DNA from: Gyrodactylus bullatarudis
Taxonomy: Eukaryota > Platyhelminthes > Monogenea > Gyrodactylidea > Gyrodactylidae
Reading direction: 5' to 3'
Assembly (NCBI GenBank): GCA_012064415.1
Contig: SSNU01000143.1
Location: forward strand, 62,001 to 126,000
DNA length: 64,000 bases
The stretch's first letter is position 1; each line of letters starts with the position of its first letter. The translations under genes and the position numbers were made by a program. Under the pieces are notes generated by a model. That model was not told where the DNA came from. It saw only the letters and a list, made by a program, of their open reading frames with translations, and did not search any database. This document shows, one piece after another, positions 31,562-41,984 of this stretch.

Positions 31562-33480
31562 ATACTTTTTTGTGAGATATTTTTCGCACCAATATTCTTC
31601 ATATTCAATAGAAGATGGGATAGCTATGGGTTCTCCTCTTAGTCTTCTTTTAGCAGATATCTTTTTAGGTTGGTTAGAGCTTAATAAAATGTCAGAAACT
31701 ATCAATTCTTTCACTGATGTTTATATCAGATATGTTGATGACACTTTTATTTTGATGAAACCCAATTTATCAGCAGATGACCTTCTCTTAAAGATGAACA
31801 CGTTTCATCAAAATATTAAATTTACTATGGAAAAGGAGTCTGATGGCACTTTGAGTTTTTTAGATGTTAAGCTAACCAGAAAAGAAGATGGATCAATCCT
31901 AAGAAATATTTTCAAGAAGAAGACTGACAATGGTAAATATCTTCATTATGCGAGTTTCAGTCCTATTTCGCATAAAATTGGCTTAGTGATTGGTCTAGGG
32001 AATAGGATAAGAAGAATAGCAAGTCCGGAGGAATGGCCGAATGAAATAGAGAATTCAAAGTTGTGTCTGATGGAGAATGGTTATCCAAGGAAATTTGTAG
32101 ACAAATTCATCAATGTTTCAGATAATTGGGATGAAGATGTTAATACAGATTAAATTGAGAAAACGAAGATTTTCATGAGACTCAACTTCAAAGGCGACGG
32201 TTTTAGTAATGATATTAGAAGAAGACTCAACAATCTCATTGATCAACATTACAATAATATGCAATTGAAAATTGTATTTAAAACCCAGAGACTGTTCAGT
32301 TTGATTCATAAAGATTTACTCAAACCGGAAGAGAAGACTCTACTAATTTATAAATTCCAATGTGACTGTGGTGCTTCTTACATAGTCAGAACAATTAGGA
32401 AGCTGTCTACAAGATCTAGTGATCATCTGAATAAGGAAAATGCAGTGACGAGGCACATCTGTAGCGATCACAGCATAGTGTCGCTCAATAAGCAAGTAGC
32501 ATAGTAATATGAAGAGTAAGCACAGTATAGTGGTTACAGTGATTTAACGAATAACTTTTATAAACATGAATAAAATAGGCAATCACAGTATAGTGATGAA
32601 CTAGCAGCAATTAATATCAAAGTATATAACAATCACAGTATAGTGAAATAGAAAGTTATAAAGTGATATTAAAGTCGAATTGGAGGGTAAAACAAGAGCA
32701 GAAAAACAAAGTGTACAAAAGAATAAAAAATAAAGAATTGTTATAACAAGCCGCGGCGCGGCATTCTTTTCTCTGGAATTCAAATACGAACACGCTTAAA
32801 TGGAAAATTTTAACATTGATTCTGTTTTACCCCCAAAGGTCCCTAATGTCGATGAGGAGTCCCAAGACAGTAGGTTTAATGGTTCCCTGCCGGATAGCAA
32901 CCTTGTTAATACTTGGTATCAACTATTGATGGATCCCAAAATCCAACAGGCCCTTTCCATTCCCGGAATGCAAACGTTGCTGAATCTAAAAGGACAGTTC
33001 TTTCCTTTACACATCAAACAAGAGAAACATGCTGCTTCATTTTCGAACTTTTCTATTTTATACAAAAATCCATGTGATGACAGCATAGATGTATGGGTTA
33101 AAGAGAAATTCTTTATTAATCTATACAAACCCAATCTATGTGTTCATAAAAACTATTCTTATAACCTTCAACTCCCATGGCCTATGTGAGCTTTTTCACT
33201 TTTCTCTCCACTGTTGCTATTTATTGGAGAGTTTTGGTGTTTTTTCAGCATACATTTTATTCTAATTTTATTCAACTTTTACTATTTCTTTCATTATTTG
33301 TAAATTATTAACTTGAATGAATTTTTTAACTTTTATCATTTTTAAAGCAATATCACTGATGATGCTTTGAAATGTACATATGGTTTTAATATATCTCCTT
33401 TTTCGTATAATTGCAAATTATGAATTTAAGTGGATACTCGGACGTTTTTGACGAACAACGTGAATTACTAATTCATAAAT
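31562..33480 (+). mobile_element. Penelope-like element: partial reverse transcriptase, GIY-YIG nuclease, 3' tail (copy 2)
   Basis: Longest Penelope copy here. 31572-32153 encodes the end of the reverse transcriptase: GIAMGSPLSLLLADIFLGWL, the catalytic YIRYVDDTF near 31731, then SDGTLSFLDVKLTRKEDGS and KKTDNGKYLHYASFSPISHK. A stop (TAA) separates it from 32175 on: MRLNFKGDGFSNDIRRRLN and the nuclease (LLIYKFQCDCGASYIVRTIR). Gly of the YIG half is Val here. At 32460 a 552-bp foreign sequence is inserted, after which the frame resumes with KQEKHAASFSNFSILYKNP and ends LYKPNLCVHKNYSYNLQLPW at 33189. The 3' tail to about 33480 carries CTGATGA, six bases, GAAA (33356-33372). Starts 250 bp after the F-box stop codon. 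Confidence 0.88.
32460..33011 (+). mobile_element. 552-bp insertion with TG...CA ends, CATC duplication and four CACAGTATAGTG repeats (solo-LTR-like)
   Basis: Interrupts the Penelope nuclease between codons for Arg-His and Ile-Lys. It is flanked by CATC (32456-32459 and 33012-33015) and has ends TGTA...TACA. The left half holds the 12-mer CACAGTATAGTG at 32521, 32584 and 32634 and a one-mismatch copy at 32469, spaced 50-63 bp. A strongly GC-rich CCGCGGCGCGG sits at 32752. From 32800 an ATG opens 68 codons (MENFNIDSVLPPKVPNVDEE onward, with NTWYQLLMDPKIQQALSIPG) that look coding and run straight to the right end. The ends and duplication suit integrase-type insertion, such as a solo LTR or small non-autonomous retroelement. 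The protein segment is unrecognised. Confidence 0.6.
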
Positions 33481-33649
33481 ATACTTTTTTTCAAAATTCA
33501 GAGATATCTTGGAGTGTTTGATCACAGTGTGTAAATTAGAGTAGGGTTAAGAGAATATGATAATTAACAATATTTTAGAATCCCGCCCGGAATTTCCTAT
33601 GTTTTAAAATTTTCATCGAGGTCTAGTAAACATTTTATATTGCTACTTG

Positions 33650-34400
33650 TTACGTTGAAGTGATTCACGTAGTTGTTCAAAAACGTCCGAAAATCCACTA
33701 AAATACATAATTTAGGAATTATATAAGAAGATATTTAAAACCAAATGCGCATTTCTCAAAGGATCATCAGTGATCTCTCTTTGAAAACGATAAAAGTTAA
33801 AGTTTGAATGAAAAATAATAATTTACAAATTTTGAAAGAAATAGTAAAAGTTCAAGAATTAAGAATATATGCAAGCTGAAAAAACACCAAAAACTCTTCA
33901 ATAAATAGCAACAGTGAAGAGAAAAAGGTGAAAAAACTCACATAGGCCACGGTAGTTGAAGATTATACGAATAGTTCTTTTGAACACACAAATTAGGTTT
34001 ATACCTGTTGATGAAGAATTTCTCCTTCACCCACACATCTGTGCTGTCATCCCCTGGGTTTTTGTATAAAATAGAAAATTATAAATTGTAGCAACATGGT
34101 TTTCCTGTATTAGATGTCTGGTCACCGTGGTATCTGTATTGAGATGATCATGACATCTTGTTGACAACTTCCTAATAGTACGTCCTATGTACAAAGCCCC
34201 ACAGTAACAATGAAACTTGTAAATCAATAGTCTTTTCTTGAGGGTCAAGTAAATCCTTATGGATTAAACTGAATAGTCTCTGGGTTTTAAATACAATTTT
34301 CAATTGTATATTGTCATAATGTCGATCGATGAGATTGATCAGTTTTCTCCTAACATCATCTTCACTTGTTTAAAAAAGTCTTTGTGTAAAACCCCTCTTT
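33650..34400 (-). mobile_element. Penelope-like element, 3' fragment (copy 3)
   Basis: Minus strand. A degenerate linker (LINLIDRHYDNIQLKIVF) at about 34330-34270 precedes a nuclease fragment at 34027-34248 (LLIYKFHCYCGALYIGRTIR, LSTRCHDHLNTD), then KEKFFINRYKPNLCVQKNYS and LQLPWPM near 33940. Frameshifts break it. Its tail (to about 33650) faces the tail of copy 2, making the two copies an inverted pair. The tail has CTGATGA, eight bases, GAAA. Confidence 0.8.
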
Positions 34401-34440
34401 TAAAGTTCATAACAAAGAAAAAGGATTGTATATTTATATT

Positions 34441-35330
34441 TTATACAGACAATTTATTATAGTCAAATTTGGATTTAATGCTCTTTAACAGCTTTCTAGT
34501 TCGCATGGTTGAACTGTCGATAGATTCTCTTTTACGCCCACTACAAGATTTCAAGGATGCCTTTGTACAAATCTGAATCATTCTCTCGATAGGTTGTGTT
34601 ATACAAGAAAAATTGAATAGTTGCTCATCGATAACTTCCAAAATTCCATTTTTATAATTTACCAAGGAGGGTTTGACAAATTTTTCATCCTCAAAATTGA
34701 CCATTCTATCATATGACTCAGATTCAAAATTTAGTTTTGGAAGACTGAACAAACGAATGTCTTAGCTATAATTTTCAATCATATTAAAAGCTCTCTCTTT
34801 CTTCTCGCCCACTTCAGCAATCATTCCAATCAGAATCAATTCTGGATGTGCAAAGCAACTGTTTCTTTGTAGACAATTTTTACAAATGATTTTCTTTCAA
34901 ATGATCAAGATTTTCATAATATCCTTCTTGCGATTTGTCGCAAAAATTACATTGCATAAAAAGGACATTTACAAAGGAACATAAAATATTTTAGATTGAA
35001 AGTCTTTTAAGCCTGATCGTTTGACTGCAGTATTCCTATCTTGCTCAAACTTATCTAGAGCCTGTCGGATTGATGTTTCTTTGCAACAAAGAATCTCAAA
35101 TTTGTCATAAATACTTAATTTTCTTAGCAATGATATTTATCCGTTTGTATTTTAAGCTGTGACCAATTGAAATCAGAATAATTTATCATCCTCATAATGT
35201 CTCCATTTCTAGGAAGATAGGAATCTAATAAATAACAAGGCCGCTCTATATATTGTTTAATATTAATGAATTCTTCTATTGGTTCAGAATAATTATTCTT
35301 ATAAGTGATTAAAATAGTAAACTTCATCAT
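34441..35330 (-). pseudogene. Broken copy of an uncharacterised invertebrate protein family (C-terminal part)
   Basis: Minus strand, several frames. About 35124-35330 encodes MMKFTILITYKNNYSEPIEE and LPRNGDIMRMINYS. About 34840-34870 reads RNSCFAHPELILIGMIAEVG, equivalent to NSYLAHPEVIILAMVGDEDL in the copy at 50971-52833. 34441-34752 encodes 103 residues ending FSCITQPIERMIQICTKASL, RKRESIDSSTMRTRKLLKSI. In an alternative frame at about 34900-34960 a C2H2-like finger can be read (CNFCDKS..., H-x4-H). I remember this family as long uncharacterised proteins predicted in many invertebrate genomes, with a C-terminal Q(A/S)VER motif; I have no name for it. Frameshifts make this a pseudogene. Confidence 0.55.
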
Positions 35331-35447
35331 ATCTTCTTACTTTCCTTTTTGAACAATTGCTTTACCTTGGAACTAATGAGTATAATCATCATTCATGAAT
35401 TTAAACAAATTTTAGATAAAATTTTAAAATGGGATATTGACAAAAAA

Positions 35448-36600
35448 TGTTACTTGTAACAAGCTTAACTGAAAGCCAGTTAAACTTGTTATTCGGTTTC
35501 AAGATTATCTGATAGTAACTGATAATAACTAAATTTTTGACTTTTAGAATTTAGAGAGAAAATCCCTCAGTTTATTCATACCACCCCTAGGATTTTTGCA
35601 GAATCTCTTTTCATAATTGTTACACATCAATGGAACCTTCAAATATAATAAATTTCAATTTAAAGTAAAGTATCTTGTGACGTATCCAATAAGACATAAA
35701 ATAGATCAGAATTGGATCAGGAAATAATCACAGACCATCTAGAGAACAAAGCCAAGATGATTTTGCAAACCAAAAGGACATTCAATGTTGGAGAAAATGT
35801 TTTAGTGAAAGTATCGGAATTTGATCGATCAAAACTCAATTTCAAAAATTATTGTGTGTAATATTTGAAGTTAGAGAAAATTTCTACAAGGTCGGAACTA
35901 AGACAGGAATAATTGAAGGTCTTTATTCAGCAAATTAACTGACTAGGGTCAAAGAAAATTTCTTGTCAATCGAGGAAGTTCCTGAACTTATTTATTCAAT
36001 ACGAAGAATGACAAGTCTCCATTCATTTGTAAATGACCAAGGCTTCTTCAAGTGCGACTGCAAAACAAAATGTGAAAAGAATGCCGTTTGTGCAATTCAA
36101 GGTGTCTTTCTTGTACGAATGAATAAATTTTTATGATACAGCTGTATTTGATTACTTTTTAAACAAACAACTAACTATAAATAGGAGAAAGACTCGAAGG
36201 ATTATTTTGAAAAAAATTACTAGATCCTAAAGATTTGGTAAAAGTTTAGATAATAAAGTTTAGATTAATAAAAGTTTATAAACTGATTAGTTAATAAATT
36301 TCATATGGATTGAAAATGAATATGAAGTTTGAGGTTATAATTCTAAATAGTATCACACAGGTATAGTTTTCATTTCTACCGGTATCATCTTTTGTAAAGC
36401 TTTTAAGGTCCTATTGATGTGTAACAATTATGAAAAGAGATTCTGAAAAAAACTGAGGGATTTTTCTTTCTAATTTCTGAAAGTCAAAAAATTAGTTATT
36501 ATCAGTTAAACTTGTTACTAGTAATAAAATTCCCGGGATTCTTGAGACTATCAGATAATTTTGAAACAGAGTAACAAGATTAACTGAAATCCAGTTAAAA
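35448..36600 (+). mobile_element. Ginger-like DNA element with long inverted ends and an integrase C-terminal fragment
   Basis: Arms 35448-35645 and about 36400-36600 are inverted copies (ACTTGTTATTCGGTTTCAAG, GATTATCTGATAG, CTCTTTTCATAATTGTTACA). The left end is TGTTAC; the right terminus is eroded. Between them, about 35690-36135 on the plus strand reads, across frameshifts, KAKMILQTKRTFNVGENVLV and VSEFDRSKLNFKN, then GFFKCDCKTKCEKNAVCAIQ. This is the chromo-like and cysteine-rich tail of KRBA2-like/Ginger integrases, also seen at 59762-60190. The catalytic core is deleted. Confidence 0.65.
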
Positions 36601-36795
36601 GATTTAAGCATTTTTCATAATTCATCGTTAAAATTTATACCATTCGATTGAGAATCAAAAATTATATACCTTTCCACTATTTGTTTCTAGAAAAAACTTG
36701 ACAGAAAACATCAGTGGCTGTCTAAAATCAATGTTGAGTTTTATCCGCAAAAATTTCATAAAAATTCTGAATTCCAAAGCATACTTGTGAAGGGC
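36601..36795. other. Short unassigned stretch
   Basis: Between the Ginger-like element and the truncated 3' edge of the LINE. Nothing recognised. Confidence 0.3.
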
Positions 36796-38377
36796 TTACA
36801 ACTTATCAAAAGCCATGGAAATGACCAGATTATGAATTATGAGGTATGATTTGGAGTTTAATATAGGTAGGGAGAAATCCAGGCAAGTGAGCAAATTGCT
36901 TGAAGTGCTTTTATTAGGAAGGAAACCGAACTGGGATGAATCAGGGAATTGCACTGGCAATGATGATTTAATTTCAGTCGTTAAAAATCGGTCAATAATT
37001 GATAAAAAAATATTCAGCGATGAGATCGGCCTGAGATGAGAGAAGTCTGAATATTTTTTCTTCTTCGGAATGGGAGTAATTTTCACAATAAGCCAGTCGG
37101 CCGGTAGGAAGCAATTGGAGATACAGCAGTTAAAGTAGTTAGATAGATTGATAAGAAAAGATTGTGAGAGAGAATTTATCAAGTTGAGGGAGTTAAAGTG
37201 AGCATCAATTCTCTTGGGATTTTTACAGGAATCAATTAAATTTTGAAGATCTGTAACAGTTATGAAAGGGGGATTAGAGTCAGTAGACAGGTAGTCAATA
37301 GATTCTTTTTTCCCAAAAGAGTTTTCAAAATGGAGATTAATTTTATCACAAAAATCCTGGTCAGAAAGGGAGGAGAAATTAGTGATAGAGGAGGTTTTAT
37401 TAATATTAAGTAATTTTCTGAAGTTAGACCAACCCTTTTGAGGATTGGATCTAAGATCAGATATAACATTATCTTCAAAGGCTTTGAGTGCGATAAACTC
37501 AAAATTGGAGGTCTCATTGAAAAATTTTTGCGAGTTCATCGTAGTGCGAGTAGACTCAGTTATAATAGAATAGAAAAGATCAAAATTGAATGAGTTATTT
37601 TTGAATAAGATGGATAAAAAAGTTTGAATAAGATTTTTACATTTATTAAAATCTACAGTTTTTTTCTTTACGGTAAAAAAGAGAATGATTCGAAAGCGAA
37701 AAATCAAAAAATAAAATGTTATGGTCAGAGAAAGGAATAATTCGGGAAATGGTATCATGAAAGACATTTGAAAAGATAAGATCAAGAATATTATTATTTC
37801 TAGTAGGACTAGAGACTATTTGCTTTAGACTGTATTTCATCAGTAAATCATCAAAAGAGGGTGGAATAATTGGTAGATGATTGTCACATGGAAAATTAAA
37901 GTCACCAAGGATAGATAAATTAAAGTTACATCTTACTACTTGAGAGTAGATATGATCTAATACCATATCATCAGGAACGTAGTGTTTACTGGACAAGGGG
38001 GGCCGATAGAGTAAAATAAAACTTTGAGATGTGTTATTCAAGGTTAATGACACAGAAATTAACTGTAAAGGTGTACAAATACAGAATGTAGATAAAATCT
38101 TTATCGATGAATGAATATAAATACAAACACCACCACCACTTGCAACGAGTCTATCTGCCCTTAGAAGAGTATAGTTTGGAATGTTTATCATAGAATCAGA
38201 TATAGCAGGTTTTAACCAGGTTTCAGTAATAAAAAAGATGGATGGTTTAAATTTATTGATTATCATTTTGATGTTCAAAAAGGTACTTTTGGAAAGAAGA
38301 GACCTTATGTTGAGAAGGAAAAAGCCAGAATGATTAACGAAATAACTCATCAGACTTACTAGTTGTTGGATCAGCAA
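36796..38377 (-). pseudogene. LINE ORF2: endonuclease and start of reverse transcriptase, 3'-truncated
   Basis: Frame 37646-38377 has the APE-type endonuclease: FLLNIRSLLSKSTFLNIKMI, FFITETWL (catalytic Glu), RADRLVASGGGVCIY, ILGDFNFP (catalytic Asp) and IPFSDHNILFFDFSL. After a frameshift near 37670 the frame 36796-37785 carries the pre-RT region and RT motifs WLIVKITPIPKKKKYSDFSH, LRPISSLNIFLSIIDRFL and SQFGFLPNKSTS, up to MAFDKL, where it stops. The YADD motif and everything downstream are missing. LINE loss is normally from the 5' end, so losing the 3' end points to a later deletion. It overlaps the preceding ORF by 44 bp. Confidence 0.85.
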
Positions 38378-39335
38378 CAGTTAAGGCAACTTTTGAGTCG
38401 ACAAGACCAGATCCATGTTTCACTTGGTCGGAAGGAGGAGTGAGACTATAGTTGTTTATAAAGGATGGATGGACATCAAGATTAACATTGGATTTGTCAT
38501 GACCGGAACCATGTTTCACTCGGTCTGAAGGAGGGGGAGGATTATAATCAGACAAGGACTTGGCAACTAAATCCAACTTTTTATCAGTAGTCAGCAGGTC
38601 AGGAATCATCTTCTTAGGATCCGATTCAATGCAATCGCCTGAAGAGTTTGATAGAGAAAAATTGGCTCTTTTATTATTAGAATGGGACTGGCCATAAATT
38701 TCTCTCTCCATTTGAGAGGAGCTAATAGATTCATTCGGAGAGGAGCTATTACGAGTAACGACGGATACCTGAGTGTCAAGATCGATAGCAAGAACAGAAT
38801 TAGACTTGAGTTTTGAAGAATGGATCTCCTTTTTTCGGGTGACAGGGGAAGATTCGAGGATGGATTCCCGACAAGTATAAAACTTCTTAGACTTGGAATA
38901 TTGGATAAGTTGGTGGAGGATAGAGTTAGAGGGTCTTCTCTTGAAAATAATCCGAATAGAAGATGAACTAAATTCATCCTTGATCATAAAACATTTGTAT
39001 GAGAATGCGCCAATAAAGTCAATCATTTTTTTGACTTGTAAGATGTTGACATTGAATCCTTTGACAACCACATTGTTTTTAGTGAACTTGTTAACAGGAT
39101 TGAATGACAAAGACATATCATTCTTTCTGTTCATTGGTTGAAAAGAAGAGATAGATAAAGGTGGAGCAAATACATTCAAAGGTCGTTGATGATTGATAGG
39201 AGGTATGTGCATAGACTTAAAAGGCAGTTGAACAGCAGGAGGAGGAGGTGAGGCAAGATTGGTGTGTCTGGACTCATTCATGAAATAAGCTAAATCATGT
39301 TTAAGTTTATTATTCTCGTGCGTCAGTATATCCAT
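38334..39335 (-). CDS. LINE ORF1 (333 codons)
   Basis: An open frame immediately upstream of, and overlapping, the endonuclease frame of the same LINE. Begins MDILTHENNKLKHDLAYFMN with a short coiled-coil-like start, then Pro-rich SPPPPAVQLP. A central segment (VVKGFNVNILQVKKMIDFIG ... SIRIIFKRRPSNSILHQLIQ) may be a divergent RNA-binding fold. Then comes a Ser/Asn-rich region with a repeated NPPPPSDRVKHGSGHDKSN / LTPPSDQVKHGSGLVDSK unit. No CCHC knuckle was seen. Probably the nucleic-acid-binding chaperone of the element. Confidence 0.6.
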   Translation of the reverse strand: MDILTHENNKLKHDLAYFMNESRHTNLASPPPPAVQLPFKSMHIPPINHQRPLNVFAPPLSISSFQPMNRKNDMSLSFNPVNKFTKNNVVVKGFNVNILQVKKMIDFIGAFSYKCFMIKDEFSSSSIRIIFKRRPSNSILHQLIQYSKSKKFYTCRESILESSPVTRKKEIHSSKLKSNSVLAIDLDTQVSVVTRNSSSPNESISSSQMEREIYGQSHSNNKRANFSLSNSSGDCIESDPKKMIPDLLTTDKKLDLVAKSLSDYNPPPPSDRVKHGSGHDKSNVNLDVHPSFINNYSLTPPSDQVKHGSGLVDSKVALTVADPTTSKSDELFR

Positions 39336-39390
39336 AGTAGATTCCTTATCCTTACAGCATTGAATAATAGATGAAAGATAATCATGTATA

Positions 39391-40133
39391 TGTTACCGTG
39401 AGTCTGGGAAATCAGTGAGTGTCGGTAATTCACTAGTGTATGTTGGTAATCAGTGTGACTTTAGTGAATCTAGCTAATAAGCCCTCATTACCCAAACACA
39501 CTGAGAAGGTCAGTGAATTCAACAGCTCAACTTATTGATTAAATATTTTGAGAAAAAATTAAAGCATTAAATATTTATTTATTGCCATAAGTAAGAGAAT
39601 GATCTAAAGTTACATAAAACTTGATTCTTTTCACATTTACAGGTCAGGGTTTTACAATTTGAGTCAATCAAATTTGAATATTCCCTGTCCATTTCCTAGG
39701 GGAAATTTGTGCATCGATCTCTCCTAATGAACACTCATCTTCTTTGACACACATCTAATTCATTAGTTGCTGCCAATTTATTCTCGGTACCATGAATATT
39801 TTGATCTTTGAAAAGACACTTGTTCATTACTCTCAGTTACTACATCAATTATTATTGATTCGAAATCGCCCCTTCCTCTATCAAAGTCTGGAATTTGTAT
39901 TTTACAGTTGTCGTCTATCTTGAAAGTAAGAATTTTGTTCTCTTATTTTGCCAGTACATATCTTGATAATTTTCCTTCGAAAATTAATCCCTCAGACATC
40001 CTTCAATTCACTGACCTTCTCAGTTTGTTTGGGTAATGAGGGCTTATTAGCTAGATTCACTAAAGTCACACTGATTACCAACATACACTAGTGAATTACC
40101 GACAATCACTGATTTCCCAGACTCACGGTAACA
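39391..40133. mobile_element. Non-autonomous element, 743 bp, ~120-bp inverted repeats, TATA duplication
   Basis: Starts TGTTACCGTGAGTCTGGGAA and ends with its mirror. Arms of about 120 bp (to 39510 and from 40010) match almost base for base, including TAATAAGCCCTCATTACC. TATA flanks both ends (39387-39390, 40134-40137). No frame. Inserted 55 bp upstream of the LINE ORF1 start. The TGTTACCG end is shared with 26774-27317. Confidence 0.85.
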
Positions 40134-40137
40134 TATA

Positions 40138-40493
40138 TACTTTTGGAAATATTGGAGTTGACATGAGAGTTCAAGGTTGGCGCCAGGAACCACGTAGTTA
40201 AACATTTTTTGAATTTAATTTTGATTATGATATGAATGTATGATAGACAAAATTATTCTGATGATGTAATATTCACTTATCAATCATTATAACTCTCCCA
40301 CGCCATGAATACACTACGTTTGTTCACTAACCATGAAAAACTAAGTACCATTCGGCCATGAATTGTGAAAAATCTTGATTTTTTAAAAGATAACCCTGTT
40401 TTAAATTCAACAGTTTATGATTTCGAATAAAAGATTATTTTTATAAAAATACTCGTTCTTTGAAATAGATAAGCAAGAACAGATTAGTTAAAA
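40138..40493. other. Unassigned spacer
   Basis: AT-rich, between the MITE and repeat copy B; nothing recognised. Confidence 0.3.
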
Positions 40494-41219
40494 CATTCAT
40501 ATCCAAATATGGCGTGGTAGGATTTTACATTACATTCTATAGAAAGTGTGTGTGTGTGTCTGACCCACTCTATGTTCATCGTGATAGTGGTGCGTATGTG
40601 TGAGTAGAAACCCCTATTCTATGTAAAAGGAACAGTGTGACAGCTTTGATTGACATGTTTGTATTCACACCTATGTATGTACAATGTACAAATGGTCAAA
40701 CCCATGACTAATCATGGGGAGGGGTATGGGATTGGGAAAACGAAAAATGGCTTTTTTCGATTTTTCATCTAAAATCATTCAAAATCTGAGACTGATTTCA
40801 AAATCTAATTTTAGCCATATATTTTAGAATAGAAGCTTGAAAATTTTACTCTAAATTTCATGCTGAATATAATGGTACTAAATTTAAGTCTGACTGACTG
40901 CTGCTTTAGCTCTTTTTGCTACGGCCTCTTCCTGATAAGATAGAAAAAAAATTCAAAGTGGAAATTAATCAGAATAAAAGATTAAGAACATCTACAAAAT
41001 TTTATCAACCTATTGAAAAATTTGAGATTCTGGTAGCAAAATATATTTGGGACCTTGGGAAAATTGTAGGAGGAATGTTGCTCGATTCTGATTGGCCGAC
41101 AAATACTCAATTTCTATTGGTCTATTATTCATGAGATTTGGGGTAGAAATGGTATATATAACTAACGTATACTTGCACGTTCACACAACTCTCGTCACTT
41201 TACAGAGCTTTTACCTGTA
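40494..41219 (+). repeat. Dispersed promoter-like repeat, copy B
   Basis: Inverted, almost identical partner of 3955-4679 (726 vs 725 bp). On the plus strand the order is a (TG)n tract at about 40547, ATTGG boxes near 41092 and 41117, TATATATAAC near 41153, and an end at TTTTACCTGTA. The differences seen are single bases and one small microsatellite change, so duplication or transposition is recent. Confidence 0.7.
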
Positions 41220-41984
41220 CTACACATCACTTGTGTAATGACACTTATTGTAAACTCCTTGGCTTCAAATTTGTTGCGCATATCAGGAGGGATTGAACAA
41301 CAGGATTTTATTTTTGTTAAATCTTTCACCAGATCATCATGATTAACTGACTCTTATGCTCTCTTTTTTGTCTCAGTCTTTGTTTCCAAACCTTCGATGA
41401 TGGACTTAACGTAACAGAAATTTAGAATACAGTAGTACCCCAGAGATGGATGTGGAAAATTAACCCCCTCTTCTCTCTACCCCCGAAATATACAAAAATT
41501 TTCGTTTCATCACTTGAAAGTAGGCATAATATCGTTTTTCAACCTAAAAATTTAGTTTCGGTTAATTTTTACACCATTCAAAAGATTTTAATTTCTAGAT
41601 CAAAACCGTACAATAAACTGCATAACTTAGATTTAAAATAACCTTTCTATGATCAATTAAAGTTGATCATGAAATGGTGAAAAAATTTTCTGGAACATCA
41701 TTTCTCTTTTTTCCTCAAAAATATCTTGGGTGTGAAAAAGGGGCCTGCTCTACCCCCAAAACAACAAATGAATCATTAATGATTTATAATCTTTTCTATG
41801 GGTGGTAAATTCAATGCCAGATTGGAGAAGTCATAGGGTTGATTTCAACTTAGTTGTCATTCGAAAAAATTAAAATTTTCGAAACATGAATTATTTATGA
41901 TCCAAATTTAGGGTCCAATAAACGGTATATTGCAAGATATATTCTAAAATGAGCAAATCATTTTCCTCTTTTTTGATTTAACCC
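41220..41984. other. Unassigned spacer with a minus-strand coding-like stretch
   Basis: On the minus strand about 41240-41410 reads VKSIIEGLETKTETKKRA, a stop, then DDLVKDLTKIKSC and MRNKFEAKEFTISVITQ. It has coding texture but no recognised family and one stop; it may be a transposon scrap. Confidence 0.3.

Noticed and set aside
34900..34960. C2H2-like finger in the minus-strand pseudogene
   Set aside because: Kept only as a remark; it is a single finger in a frame that stops at once and is not known to me in this family.
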